From positions 1,450,501-1,514,500 of the forward strand of contig JABAKD010000036.1 of assembly GCA_012845835.1 (NCBI GenBank): a stretch of DNA of 64,000 nucleotides, written 5' to 3'. The stretch comes from Undaria pinnatifida. Lineage: Eukaryota; Sar; Phaeophyceae; Laminariales; Alariaceae. The notes below the pieces were generated by a model. The model worked only from the letters and a program-made list of their open reading frames with translations, did not search any database and was not told the origin of the DNA. Below are positions 12,201 to 21,744 of the stretch, one piece after another; positions within the stretch are counted from its first letter, which is position 1; the number at the start of each line of letters is the position of its first letter. The position numbers were made by a program, and so were the translations under genes.

Positions 12201-15200
12201 GCAACCCAACATTGGCCAGATACGCTCCTACCAGACGTTTACTGGGGTTGTGCTTCAGTACGACTAGTGTCATGCGGTGCACGTGTCGGAGATCTCCTTT
12301 TGCATCGCAGTGCGGGCGCAGCCCTCACATTAGCAGCCCGAGTTGCCTCGTGTTGCTGATGCTGTGTCGCCCGTATATTCGTCATGTTTTAACCCTCTAA
12401 AGCTCCAATGGGGTTACTACTAACATTGTATTATCGTGGAACGGTAGACCCGTAATAGGTTGAACTCCTTCTTACTGTAGATGGACGTGTGGAGGCACAC
12501 CAAGGTGGGCTATGTGCGTAACCGCACGCTCGAGGGTCGTCGATGAAGGAACAACTCAGAGTGCCCTCGAGGAGCCAGGATGGCCTTGAAGGATTCTAGT
12601 GATAACGAGGCGATACGATCTAAGGGAAAGGGCCTGGTGTCTACATTAAGGCCATTTATAGTATTGGTACAGTATGACTAAAGCATACCAGGTATCATGT
12701 GTGCTGCGATAGAAGAGTCTAGCCAATAAGGCGGTCTGAATTAGGCGATATCCCTCTATAATGCGTTCAAACGCGCTTGGCACGAGTGATGAATTGCACT
12801 CGTAACCTAGAATGAACAAGGCTGCTCCCTCCAACAAGGCTGCTCCCTGAAAGAAGGTGGTCACATTGCTCTGGCACACCACCGCCGCACCGGGGGACCC
12901 CTACTGTTTCACTACTGTATGGCTGACAGGGGCTACTCCACTGAAGAAGTAGCCAATATGTTAGACTAGCACCATGCTATTATATATAGACACACTATAC
13001 GGTAGATGTGCACCTGTTTTTTTCTGAGGCTCTTCGCTTGAGGATGTCTATGAGTTCTTAGCCCTTCTTAACCCTTCTTGACCCTTGTTAACCCTTCTTA
13101 ACCCTTCTTAATCTTTCTTGGCCCTGCTTAACCCTTCTTGACCCTTCTTAGCCCAAAAACTAGTTGATTTTGAGATAAACGATACTCGAAAGTGCAGCCC
13201 GATGAGCAATCTCAGGTCCCCAGATGTTAAACGACGAAAAATAAAATCAAAACGAAATGATATCTTAGCGACATTGAGCCAAGGATGTCCCGAAATTCAG
13301 CAAACGTATTTTGCTGAAAAGTGTTACCTCTATCGTAGCAGGCGTTTTTTTCGATATTGTTTGTGTTGATCGGGTTACCTTTTCAATTTTTCTAATATTC
13401 CGTTTTTGGGTGGGGCATATAACTCGTGAAGTGATACACCCCAAGCAGATTGGTGTACCTCTATAGTACTGTATTGGTGGCATTCGTCTCTAAAGGTCCT
13501 CACCCGTTTCTCCCCACATCCCACAAGTGGCCATACCGGGAAAAAAGCAGGTCGTTCAACGTTGTCATCCATATGCAAGAAAAAGCACGCAAAAGGTGCC
13601 GAAATCCGCCCCACAAGTAGTGCTTAGTATATACCTGGTAGGATGCAGCTCGCTCTCCATGGGACTGTCCGAACACCTCACGGCGCTTCGCGTTTGGTGC
13701 ACGCAATATGTGCTTGGTCGGTGAAAACCCGGCGCGCTCCGTCCCGGCATTGCTCGTCTGTTGCTTGTCTTGCTCTATAACAACTGGCAAAAAATAGTGA
13801 GTCAGGGTGTTCCGATGGCTTTAACTTGAATTTAGTGTGTCATTGCGCACCTCGCTGGACAGCGATTTACGGCGTCGCGAGCAACAGCCACAACGGCATA
13901 TGCTTGAATTTTTCGTCCTCATCACCTTTCATGCCCCTTGTGCGGGCGAACGAAAAAAGATGGAGGGGATGGTCGATCATGGCTTTTTTTGCAACGGTGG
14001 CAAACCTGCAGGTATGATTCGAAAAAATCGAACGACAACGCACAGTTTTTTTCGATGGAAACCGCTGCTATTCAAAACACACGAACCGAGCTCCTGCTGC
14101 TTCTTCTGCTAGCTGCTACTGGCTGCTGCTGGGTTTGCTGCCTCTTCTGCTGCTGGCTGCTGCTGTTGCAAGCTGCAGCTGCTGGCTGCTGCTGAGTTTT
14201 GTGCAACGGTCGGCAACAATCCACCAACGCATCAATTTGACGAAAGTTGCAATTATTCTGCTGCGCGAGTTCCTACCGACAGCTGTACTACCTTACGTCT
14301 TGTGGACTGCCAGGTGCATTCATCCTCCAACGGCCCACAAGACCTGCAGAACGATTACGGGTCCAAACCTTTACCTCCGGTACTCCTACAACATTCCTCT
14401 TGTAGCTATGATAGGACTATCGCCAACTACGTATAGACTATATGTATGTGTAAAATAGTACCAGGTAACTTTTTTATCTGGCTTGCTGTTGTCCGGCGGC
14501 CGTTTTATTTTCCTCGTGCGTTCAGTTGTTGGGCAAGCAAGGCGCCTATTGGCGCAATACGTCGAATTTCTGGATCTCGGCCGAGCTCCGTTGTGGTGCT
14601 CTGAGCATCCAACGCCGCTGAGTTGGCTCCTTGTGTCAAGGGGCTGCGTTCCGCCTCGCTGAGCCGAGCAGGGCCATGGAAAACCCCACACAACGGGCTG
14701 TTATTTTTCAAGTAGCCCGCTTCGGTCTCACATATTTTTAGCCCGCTCCGCCCTCCCGCCTGCTGTATAACATCATCGGTCCAGTTTGTTCGCCCTCTCT
14801 GCCGTCTGCTACGACGCAACAGCAACAGCAGCAGCAACACTCCTTTGTGACAGCCACAGACGGTGCTTCTGTGTGCGTTGTGTGTGCGCTTCTGTATAGG
14901 TATGTATCAGCGGAGTGTGTGCTGTCATGGTAGGCCATAGGCACACAAAACAAGCAGCCGCTGAGCCTCGCAGCCACAAAACCAGTACAGTACGTATACA
15001 GCAGTACAGCAGCAGCAGCGGTACAACGGCAGCGGCTAGGGTTGCTCCAAGCTCTCGCCTTTGTACCAGTCACGGTGTATGTGTGTGGTTGGTGCACAGC
15101 AGCAAGGGGAGATCGAACCACATGTCGCAACATATTCGCGTCCAATGCAACAATGAAACACACATGGTCTGACCTCATACCAGGTATACGAAGCGTACAA

Positions 15201-15904
15201 CAGCAGCAAAGAAAGCAGTAGCCCATACACAACGTTGGAGCGCCTGGGTTCCCTCTTTTCGGCTTTGAGGCACCCCCGGGATATCAAGTCAACCCCACCC
15301 CGAAGGGGAACCTTGTAGAATCAATTACCAAACAAGCAAGGGGGCAAGAAAGCACCCACCTTTGTGTAATAGCTTGTAACTCGAGTCCTTTTTGTTGGCT
15401 GGTGTTACCAGGTATACAGAGCGTCAATCAAGCACCGCCGTGGCGTAGAGGAGCTGCGAGCTCGCCTGAAAGGTGGCAATGCTTTCCATGTCTGTGTGTT
15501 ATTTCGTCGTGTTAACAGTGGATGTCGGTAGATTGGTCTCTTAGTTCCGAAACGTGGCCCCTTCGCTATTGGCGTGGAGGAGCCGGTCCTATTCCCTAGT
15601 ACTACCCAACCGCTGTTAATGTACCATGTAATGCTACTCTGTAGGAAATCTGTTACCCTTTCCCCTGCCCTCCTTCACCGTGCTTCTCCGACTGCGCAGA
15701 GTTCGGGCTGTGCTTGATGTGCCGGATCGATACGGCATCCCCTTGGTCGTTTGCACGGGCTACCCTACACCTTCGAAGGACGGGGACGGGGAGAGCACCA
15801 GGGGCGAGAACGGGGTCAAACGGTGGAGATATCCGGCGGAAGAAGTGGTTTTTGACGGAGCGTTCGGTGTCGGAATGGCAGGAATTGATCCTGTGGTGCC
15901 GTAG
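6130..15904 (+). CDS. Nitroreductase-family protein, six exons found, 5' exon missing
   Basis: The product should be an FMN-dependent NAD(P)H oxidoreductase of the nitroreductase fold, reducing nitro compounds, quinones or flavins; its native substrate is unknown. Exons 6130-6271, 7340-7488, 8104-8177, 9827-9928, 11794-11912 and 15700-15904 join in phase into about 263 codons ending in TAG. Visible family hallmarks are the Arg/Ser FMN segment SIVVSRTAAKSFSD, the FMN motif APTSFNIQPW, APVTAVFCADL, LFSGEG, the C-terminal FMN region HGLATAPMEGFDARR and DRYGIPLVVCTGYP. The length suits the family (about 200-260 residues). The opening frame has a stop just before its acceptor, so the ATG exon lies upstream; an organelle-targeting leader is possible. 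Introns run from 615 to 3787 bp and are packed with repeats. Donor 4 is GTGGGG, weaker than the others. No frameshift or stop interrupts the joined reading. Confidence 0.85.
6420..6550 (+). repeat. Interspersed repeat C, copy 1
   Basis: Shares CGTAACTCGGATCC, then CATTTTTATCGCGAGAAG, then a CGTCG-CGCATCGAATT end with copies near 10240, 46020 (inverted) and 58385. This copy is inside nitroreductase intron 1. Confidence 0.6.
6808..7073. mobile_element. Probable small TIR element in nitroreductase intron 1
   Basis: The left end reads TCCTAACAAACGCGAAAAA. The right end reads TTTTTTTGTGTTCGTTAGGA, its imperfect inverse. CACGATTCTTGACAT and ACGAATCCTGACAT recur inside. It has no coding capacity, so it would be a non-autonomous element. 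The target duplication is unclear. Confidence 0.45.
7165..7260 (+). repeat. Interspersed repeat O, copy 1
   Basis: The 20-mer TCAAATGATTAAGGCCAGCA, with its flank of GCGTTCCCTCTCGAAAGGG, matches 30285-30385, where the same blocks read CCAAATGACTAAGGCCAGCA and GCGCTCCGTCTCCAAAGGG. Both are followed by poly-C. Confidence 0.55.
7340..7488 (+). CDS. Nitroreductase exon 2, FMN-binding motif
   Basis: A pyrimidine-rich tract and ACAACCCAG precede the exon; the donor is GTGAGTTC at 7489. It encodes APTSFNIQPWSVVLVREP, then a helix, then APVTAVFCADL. The Ser-x-x-Asn-x-Gln-Pro pattern is the family's FMN phosphate-binding loop. The final G is completed by AA of the next exon (Glu). Confidence 0.85.
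7868..7990. repeat. TTG/TTGCTG trinucleotide microsatellite in nitroreductase intron 2
   Basis: About 120 bp of imperfect TTG repeats with GTC and GCT interruptions, ending shortly before the acceptor of exon 3. Confidence 0.85.
8104..8177 (+). CDS. Nitroreductase exon 3
   Basis: The acceptor is CACCACAG and the donor GTATGC at 8178. It encodes EPSKRVHRMADLSRESG then MAEADVAK, the charged helix that follows the ADLEP strand in the family. It enters and leaves in phase with its neighbours. At 74 bp it is too short to be noticed alone. Confidence 0.8.
8615..8745 (+). repeat. Interspersed repeat N, copy 1
   Basis: Shares ACAGCATCGGCCACGCGT and CGCGCAACGTGACGAT with a copy at 17775-17885 (ACAGCGTCGGCCACACCT and CGCGCAACGTGGTGAT). 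Confidence 0.45.
8858..8920. repeat. Short tandem repeat of AGCATGGCTT-like 10-mers
   Basis: Five or six imperfect units of TTAGCATGGC / GTAGCATGGC. A related run (ATAGCATAGC) lies at 9505-9540. Confidence 0.7.
9719..9775. repeat. (CCCT)n and poly-C tract
   Basis: CCCT units grade into C8-C12 runs just upstream of nitroreductase exon 4, serving as or replacing its pyrimidine tract. Confidence 0.85.
9827..9928 (+). CDS. Nitroreductase exon 4
   Basis: The acceptor is TCTTGTGCAG after a long poly-C/T tract; the donor is GTGGGG at 9929. It encodes LSLAVNLFSGEG and a segment ending in MQPAPE, which leads into the next exon's VGSAEAWSFKNT. The last 36 bases plus the donor are duplicated at 10109-10148. 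Confidence 0.8.
10109..10148 (+). repeat. Duplicate of the end of nitroreductase exon 4 plus donor
   Basis: Forty bases match 9893-9931 with three substitutions and one inserted base. The shared core is CAATGCANCCAGNGCCCGAG then GTG. It lies 217 bp downstream inside intron 4; flanks on either side do not match. Confidence 0.75.
10240..10395 (+). repeat. Interspersed repeat C, copy 2
   Basis: Matches copy 1 through CATTTTTACCTCGAGAAG and CGCGTCGAATTGTGTA, in nitroreductase intron 4. Confidence 0.55.
10640..10775 (-). repeat. Interspersed repeat D, inverted copy
   Basis: Contains CTCCAGCTGTGAGATCGAAG, TTTTGTCGAAACTCAT and GTTGTGTGTCCTCATTAAGG, the inverse of blocks at 38030-38180. Confidence 0.6.
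10865..11765. repeat. Degenerate array of TATCTTGTGGATCC units
   Basis: Units of CTCATCGTATCTTGTGGATC, with variants, recur near 10877, 10915, 11445, 11490, 11515, 11640 and 11725, often followed by TTTGGTCG or a CACCTC block. The array ends just before nitroreductase exon 5. Confidence 0.55.
11186..11237. repeat. Interstitial telomeric-type repeat (CCCTAA/CCCTAG)
   Basis: About eight hexamers of CCCTAA, CCCTAG or CCCCAA type in a row, inside nitroreductase intron 4. Opposite orientation to the tract at 54480. Confidence 0.85.
11794..11912 (+). CDS. Nitroreductase exon 5, C-terminal FMN region
   Basis: The acceptor is TTGTCGCAG and the donor GTAACG at 11913. It encodes EAWSFKNTALAAQTF and AHGLATAPMEGFDAR, the helix and Gly-rich loop that close the flavin site. 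Its last two bases (AG) join A at 15700 to make Arg. The exon end plus donor recurs at 12113-12147. Confidence 0.85.
12113..12147 (+). repeat. Duplicate of the end of nitroreductase exon 5 plus donor
   Basis: TGGAAGGCTCCAATGCTCGA then AGGTAAC matches 11890-11917 (TGGAAGGCTTCGATGCAAGA then AGGTAAC), 231 bp downstream in intron 5. About 28 of 34 bases agree. Confidence 0.65.
12722..12908 (+). mobile_element. Non-autonomous TIR element E, copy 1
   Basis: Matches 63400-63597 along its length: AATAAGGCGGTCTGAA, a CGCTTGG block, AGAATGAACAAGGC, ATTGCTCT and a CACACCACCGCC-GACCCCTACTG end. The left terminus is degraded. It is inside nitroreductase intron 5. Confidence 0.65.
12985..13348 (+). mobile_element. 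TIR element G, copy with an internal 10-bp minisatellite
   Basis: The left end carries CGGTAGATGTGCACCTG then TTTTTTTCTGAGGCTCTTCG. The right end reads GCTGAAAAGTGTTACCTCTA then TCGTAGCAGGCGT, inverse of the left in its outer part. Inside, 13058-13153 holds about ten ACCCTTCTTA units. No coding capacity. Confidence 0.65.
13555..13765 (+). repeat. Interspersed repeat K, copy 1
   Basis: Shares GGATGCAG, GAACACCTCACGGCGCTTCG and GGTGAAAACCCG-GCTCCGTC with 22025-22215. Both copies sit just right of a family G right end. Confidence 0.65.
14085..14200. repeat. GCT/CTG-rich trinucleotide tract
   Basis: Imperfect CTGCTGGCTGCTG units over about 115 bp, in nitroreductase intron 5. A CAG/CAA tract follows at 14818-14845. 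Confidence 0.8.
15700..15904 (+). CDS. Nitroreductase terminal exon
   Basis: The acceptor is CCGACTGCGCAG. The reading VRAVLDVPDRYGIPLVVC continues into TGYP, a charged linker, RWRYPAEEVVFD, and ends in a TAG at 15902. The final strand and C-terminal arm match the family's dimer-wrapping tail. The 3' part is repeated twice downstream, near 16005 and 16475. Confidence 0.85.
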
Positions 15905-16004
15905 GAGTGTGGGGGATCGTAGATGGATGTTGGCTTTTTGGGCGCGAGAGCGGGGGGGGGGGGGGCGGGACGGGGGGCGAGACCGGGGGGAAATGGTGGC
16001 GGTA

Positions 16005-16090
16005 TACCTGGTACAGCCGGGGGGGTCTTTGGCGGAGCTCTTTGTGGTTGGAATGGTAGAAGTCGATCCATTGGTGCCATGGTTGATCCC
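16005..16090 (+). repeat. First downstream duplicate of the nitroreductase C-terminal coding end
   Basis: GGTCTTTGGCGGAGCTCTTT, GTGGTTGGAATGGTAG and TCGATCCATTGGTGCC align with the end of the terminal exon (TTTTTGACGGAGCGTTCGGT, GTCGGAATGGCAG, TTGATCCTGTGGTGCC). It is diverged and carries no equivalent stop. Confidence 0.6.
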
Positions 16091-16469
16091 CCCGAAATGC
16101 AGCACGGGCAGGCAAACACCTTTTTGCCGGTTGTAGGTCTGACTGGTCGATGCTGGTGTTTTGAGGGCCCGTTTGTTTTTGGAAAAGCGCCATCCAAACA
16201 CCCTGCGGAGTGGCGCGACTGCCCCAGCCGACCTCGACCCCCCCCGAAACTGGACTTGGGGTTACGGTTAGATCTGGGGTTGGGTTAGCCTGGGCCGACG
16301 TGCAAGATTGTAGTTGACCTCGAACGGCCGGCAGGAAGCTTTTCGCTTGTGCGTCCCGCGTACAGGAGGAGCCGCCGTAGATAGGGGTTCGCCTTTGGGG
16401 TTGGCGTTTTCGCACTTGGCAGGCGAGTGTACGGCTTGCAACGGAAGCAACGTTTGTGGGGTTTTTTGT

Positions 16470-16575
16470 AGCGGGCAAACGGTGGCGTTATCCGGCGGAA
16501 AGTCGTTGTTTGACGGAACCTTTAATGTTGGAATCGCAGGAATGATACAAAAGTGCCGTAGAAAGGGGGGTGGTG
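16470..16575 (+). repeat. Second downstream duplicate of the nitroreductase C-terminal coding end
   Basis: CAAACGGTGGCGTTATCCGG then CGGAA, TTTGACGGAACC, TTGGAATCGCAGGAATGAT and GTGCCGTAG match 15818-15905 closely, with a small deletion that shifts the frame. It is clearly non-coding as it stands. Confidence 0.75.
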
Positions 16576-16629
16576 TTGGAAAAAACAAGTGAGCTACGCA
16601 ACTCTCCCTAAAAGTGACTTCTGATGCAT

Positions 16630-17012
16630 GCCTTCAATGGTACGACAGGGGTGTACCTAATAATTTCTGAGGCCCTCACTTGCGGGGCTCCGTGTTCTTC
16701 CCCCAAACGCTTGCTTTTTGAAAGGACTGACGGTGCAACCCGTTGAACAATACCAAGGCCGGAAGTTTGACGAACGCTACGACAGAGATGGCAGTTTTCG
16801 TCTGAAATGGTTTGTGAATGACGAGGCACCTTAACCCAAAATCGTGAGAAATTGGCCATTTTTTTTTGCAGTATTTTTGTTGTGTACCTAGGCCATCGGA
16901 TTTTTCATCCGGTAGCAGATTTGAAATCAGTTTTCGGGACAGGTCTTGAGCTCCCAAATCGAGGAACCTCAGAAAAAAAGTGGTGCACCTCTTATCGTGG
17001 CACGCGTCGTTT
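16630..17012 (-). mobile_element. TIR element G, inverted copy
   Basis: The right edge reads CTCAGAAAAAAAGTGGTGCA then CCTCTTATCGTGGCACGCG, the inverse of the family's left end. The other edge has a decayed GGTACGACAGGGGTGTACC and TTTCTGAGGCCCTC. Confidence 0.55.
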
Positions 17013-17194
17013 GCAAGGACAATACAGTACACCCAAATGGGATGCCAATGATATACGTGGCTATTTGGCATCATTTACGGAACCTCAGCAGTCAGAAATA
17101 TTGTTGCCAATAAGCGCTACCCTTATTCGTAGCGCGCGTGCGTCTGGTGGCGTTATTATCTATGAAACTACAACCAACCGAGTTCTCATGCCGA

Positions 17195-17425
17195 CCCTCG
17201 ATTGCATCCGTGTAGGTTGCATTGGTCGATTGTTTACATGCAACTGCAAATCCTTGATTGTACCCCGTGTGCTTTGCATTAGTTGATTTGGTTCAATCCG
17301 TATCCTGTGTATGTTGCATTGCATTGGTTGATTGGGTCCATGCAAGCAACTACAAATCCTTGGTTTTATTTGACCCCGTGTACTTCGCTTTGGTTGATTT
17401 GGTCCATGCAACGGCAACCAACCGG
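17195..17425. repeat. Degenerate tandem repeat with TTGCATTGGTTGATTTGGTC
   Basis: Three to four units combine CCCGTGTACTTTGCATTGGT, TGATTTGGTCCATGCAA and CTGCAAATCCTTG. Spacing is about 60-115 bp. Confidence 0.6.
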
Positions 17426-17774
17426 ATTGTCCTGTTAACCCTGCTTTATTTACTATATCCCGTGAAAGCGGTTGCTACATTCCGTTTTCGGCATGATATT
17501 TTTCTGGTACGAGACAGTACAAGAAGGGTGGTACAACACGTTTGACGCGCGCGAGCAGCTATAAAGAAACTTCGGTTTATTGGTTTTATGCCGTTGGCTG
17601 ATGCTTTTGTTGTCTAGCAATAATAATAAAGCTTGAGCGCGGTCTACCCCCCTAAGGTCCTGCTGCAATACTAAAAAGCATCCCAAACTACGCTCTGTTT
17701 CTTAAGCGCCCCCCCCTCCCGCCCCGGCCTAACCTTAGTGGGTTTCAAGGGAGAGATTTGTCGAAACGGTGATA

Positions 17775-17965
17775 TATGATGATTACAGCGTCGGCCACAC
17801 CTACGTAGCAGCCCGAGCTGCCGGGGTAGGGTGCCCATCCTAAACGCGCGCAACGTGGTGATGCTTGGTTGCGCTGCTGAACCCATTCAGAGCCCCCAAG
17901 TCCCTCCCTATACTAACTTCAACTAAATTTGTCCCCTAAAGGGGTTTTCAGTTGTAGAGGCGTTA
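17775..17965. repeat. Repeat N copy 2, then repeat F (inverted)
   Basis: 17775-17885 matches 8615-8745. From 17883, GCCCCCAAGTCCCTCCCTAT and TTTGTCCCCTAAAGG are the inverse of the repeat F core seen at 26866. Confidence 0.5.
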
Positions 17966-18109
17966 ATCGCAGGACAAGATCGCACTCACCCGTCGGTTTC
18001 TTGTGCGACTCTTCTCATGGGCCCCGAAGGGGTGGTTTGATCGACCGTTGGCGGCCTGCTTTGCGATTTTTTTTTTTCACGAGCATTTGCGAGGACTAGA
18101 CACAATAGA

Positions 18110-18235
18110 GGTGGGATACCGTCGGATGCGGTGCAAAGTCGGTGGGATACCGTGGAATACATCGGGATACAGTGTAGGCTCTCGGTGCGACAAGGTGGAA
18201 ATTCGGTGGGATTCCGTTGGATACCGTAAAACGGT
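18110..18235. repeat. Short tandem repeat of GGTGGGATACCGT
   Basis: GGTGGGATACCGT-type units recur at 18110, 18143, 18163 (ATCGGGATAC), 18204 and 18218. Confidence 0.6.
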
Positions 18236-18689
18236 TGTTAATAGATTAGCCTACACTCAATCGTTAACCGCAACCGTCCCTTCGATTTGTCAAAAAAAAC
18301 TTAGATCGTCACACCATCCTGTTTGCTTGATCGCCACTTTGAATGGTGCACTGCCGTACACGGGTTCCCATCCTCCCAACCAAGGCTGCGATAGGGACGT
18401 CACCTTCAGGGATTACTTCTTCAGAAAACTCAAGTGCCACTCGCGCAAGTGGCTATCCTATACTTCGAAGTATAGTCTAAGCTTTATTCTATGCTGCTCA
18501 ACTTCGCGATAGGCACACTGGCATGGCATTGTTTGTTGACCAGGGCGACAGCCGGGGGGGGGGCACGCTTAGAGGGTCTCTCTTTTTGGGCGACTAGGCG
18601 CCAATCGCGCCGCCAGTGGCCACCTGTGACGCGTGGTACGATGATAGGGTATACTTCGAAGTAACACCTTTGGGCTAAACTGTTTTGGT

Positions 18690-18935
18690 TTCTAAATAAC
18701 GGGCCTCCTCGACCCAAATCGTCGGAAGGCCATACACACTAGCTGGAAATCAATATTGTTCTTAATGTTTTCCTAGGGAACTCATGGGTTTGATATTCGG
18801 ATCGCACTTTCACTTTCAGTTTTATCAAAAATCATTTGTTGGGTGAGGGATAGAGCTCCTCACCATGTTCGAGGCCTCGGAACGCAAAAATGCGGTCCAC
18901 CTCCCTCTATTATGCCGTACCATGTGTCCATAGTA
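18690..18935 (-). mobile_element. TIR element G, inverted decayed copy
   Basis: Carries CTCCTCGACCCAAATCGTCG then GAA, ACTCATGGG, and a terminal GCGGTCCACCTCCCTCTATT, the inverse order of the + strand copies. Confidence 0.45.
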
Positions 18936-19619
18936 TACCAATTGTTGTAATAGTACTAGGCTACAGCAGTAGTACCGTAGTGGCTTTGGCCGTCCATCCA
19001 ATGATGGTTGTCAGAAAAACAGGGAATCCCCTGCCTACCTTCTAAGATCGAGGTCGCCGTAATGAAAGTCTTCTCTTCCTCTTCTTGCTTTTCGTTTTTT
19101 ATCCCATCACTTTCCAGCTCAATACTACATGTAGCTGTGGGAGGTTTTACCCTCGGCAGCATTCTAAATTCTAGAGAAGGCGTGGTCGGCCGTGGCCACA
19201 GGCGTGTTCCCTTCTCCCCCGCACCTCTCTATAGTTTACTGGGGGAACCGAAAAAGGTTTTAACCAGTAGTGTTATTATTTTTTCCATCGATAGCGTGCA
19301 GCGCGAGCTTTAAAGCCGCTCACTCACTAAAAACCTCAGGAAGAATAAAACCAAGTGTTAAGATACGGCCTCGAAAGGCCTGTAGTTATCCGAATTTGAG
19401 ATCATTTGGATGGGTTTCGTATGATAAGGTTGGCGTTTTATATTCGGGAAAGTTAGGAAATAGATCGGAGGCAGTGCCTCCGATCTCGGAAACTATTCGG
19501 GGCTCTGGTGGAATCGAATAAAGCAACGTCTCTACGAAAGAAAACAAAGTGAGTACTCTCCGAGGACCTGATCAATTGGAAGACCTGCAGGGGGCACTCT
19601 GTGTTCCCACCTAAAACCT

Positions 19620-19692
19620 AACAAATGGCGTCGTTGACAGACCATGGGTTTTTTGGGTCGTGGGTTCGAGCCCCACATCCACCACCACAATA
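19620..19692 (+). other. tRNA-like fragment (T-arm only)
   Basis: GTGGGTTCGAGCCCCAC forms a perfect T-arm and contains a good pol III B box. An A-box-like TGGCGTCGTTG lies about 45 bp upstream. No acceptor pairing partner exists and the anticodon loop would be oversized, so it is a tRNA relic or a SINE head, not a working tRNA. Confidence 0.35.
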
Positions 19693-20814
19693 AACTTTTT
19701 CAGACTTTCCCCATGTCGAACTTGAAAAATACTCTCCCCGGTATCCCCAGGAAATGAAACCGCTTGGATATTTGGCAGATCCGCCCGTATATCCGGCCGA
19801 CCTGCTATCCCGTCGTTTCAGGGGGAAAGAGTGTTATAAGGCTTAGTTTGGGTAAGCCTTTGGTTAACCTTTTGCAAGTGATCAAACGGACTAATACCCC
19901 ACTAATACCTTAACACAAGGGCAACAAACAAAGGAAACGTATGCGCATTGCACGAACTCTAAGCCTCCCTTTTGTACCATTTTTTAATTTGCCGTCGATA
20001 ATGTGCAGCGTGAGCTTCAACTCCGATCATTCACAAAAAATCTCAGAAAAACAAAAAACATGAGGGAGTCGTTCTACGGTAGCCCCCCCACTTTTCTATA
20101 ACGAAATCGCCGGTTTTGTGGCCAGCTCCCGGCCGAATTTCCTGAAATACGGTGCCCCTTGCCGCCGCGACGTAATCGTTCGATAGTCCATTGCAAACAA
20201 GAAAATATATGAAGAACGTTTTTTATAGCATCCTTCCTCATGTCCAGCAGCCATGAAACGCCCACTAAAGAAAATCGCTGGCCTTGGGGGGGGGGAGGGC
20301 TATCGCTTATTCCGTCAAGGGTAAAAACAGAAAGAAACCTGTGCACGAAGTCTTAAGTCCCTGTCTTACCCAAAGGCCGGCTTAGCACCCCGAACATGCT
20401 TAATTAAGTTATCCGACAATGTGCGAAACGTGCTTCGGCGTCGTTCACCACCCACGAAAAAATCCCATGGAGAAGATTACCAAGGGAAACAGAAAAAGAA
20501 AACCAGAATTATGACGTTTTCCATATGACAACACGAAAAATAAATTCCAACGATCACACTCAATAACGAATCCCAGAAAAGGAAACAGGGAAACTAGATA
20601 GAGTACTGGATGAACACTGCCGTAAAATTTCGCCGATTGCGGGTGGTAACTTAAGCGCCATAGGTGCTGGCTGGTTGTCTGGCTTGCTTGGTCTAGTCCA
20701 TGGTCGCCATATGGTGTCAAGTACTGCCGCGTGCATGCTATTATACGATGGGGGCAGCACTGAGACTTTCTCGCTCGAGGACCTCTCTACCTCAAAGGTT
20801 ATCCAAAGACACAA

Positions 20815-21122
20815 TGCTACTGTTACTACTAATAGAATGGTAGAGGTCCACCAGACCATTGTTTTTTCTGTGGCTTTTCACGCGAGGACCTCTAAACGCA
20901 ACCCCCAAAAACGATTTTTCTGATAAAACCTGTACGCGCAACCCGACGAACAACCTCACAATGAACGTTCTAGGCAAAACACAAACAAAAAAACAAACAA
21001 ACAAACAAACAAACAAACAAATCGATCTTCCAAGCGATAGTGGGTTTTAATACGGAGTCCCGATACTCAGAAATCCATTTTAGCCAAAAAGCGGTCCATC
21101 TCTGCCTCAGCAGGCGTGCAAA
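20815..21122 (+). mobile_element. TIR element G copy with (AAAC)n
   Basis: The left edge has GGTAGAGGTCCACC and TTTTTTCTGTGGC. The right edge has GCCAAAAAGCGGTCCATCTC and AGCAGGCGTGC. About eight AAAC units lie at 20983-21020. Confidence 0.5.
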
Positions 21123-21659
21123 CAATGACTCTGACTTCGAGCAAAAGTGAAAGCGTAATCCGAGCTGCAACTCCTATGAACTCTATGAATAGCCCTACTA
21201 TTAATATTTCTGGGATCCAGTGCGTATTTTGATCATATCTTGATTATAGTGTACCGGCCAGAGGATTAAACGATTGCGCGATATTTTCAAGTGTCCAACA
21301 GAGCGTGAGCGCGCGGCAGTACCAGTAGGATCATGCTGTATGCTGCGCCCGTCCCGCACGAGCCTTTGAACTGTTTTGTCGGACACCAATATATCATTGC
21401 TAAAAACACCAGTGGCCGATGCCGAAATCGTCAAGTCTCGTCAATTCTTCCCTCGTAAGTCTCAAAAGGGGTTACCACGTGTACCAACGAAAGTGGGTGG
21501 CAATTGAGGAGCCTCTTCGGTCAGACCATTCGGTCCAAAAAGCCCTGGCCCGCCGGCTCGGTCAGAGCTATTCTGGCCCAAGATTACAGGGCTCTTCGCG
21601 GGTCATGCCGCGGCCCGCGATTCGCGTCACGGGAGCTTTGCAATAACTTGCGGGTCGAC

Positions 21660-21738
21660 ACGGCTCGGGCCAGGAGGTGTTCAAAACCCCACGGGTCGGG
21701 TCGGGTCGGGTCGGGTTGGGTCGGGTCGGGTCGGTACA
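21660..21738. repeat. (GGGTC)n pentanucleotide repeat
   Basis: Seven to eight GGGTC or GGGTT units; a second short run is at 22293-22325. Confidence 0.85.
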
Positions 21739-21744
21739 CGTGCT

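Noticed and set aside
19620-19692. Functional tRNA gene
   Set aside because: Only the T-arm is intact; there is no matching acceptor stem and the anticodon arm cannot fold with a 7-base loop.
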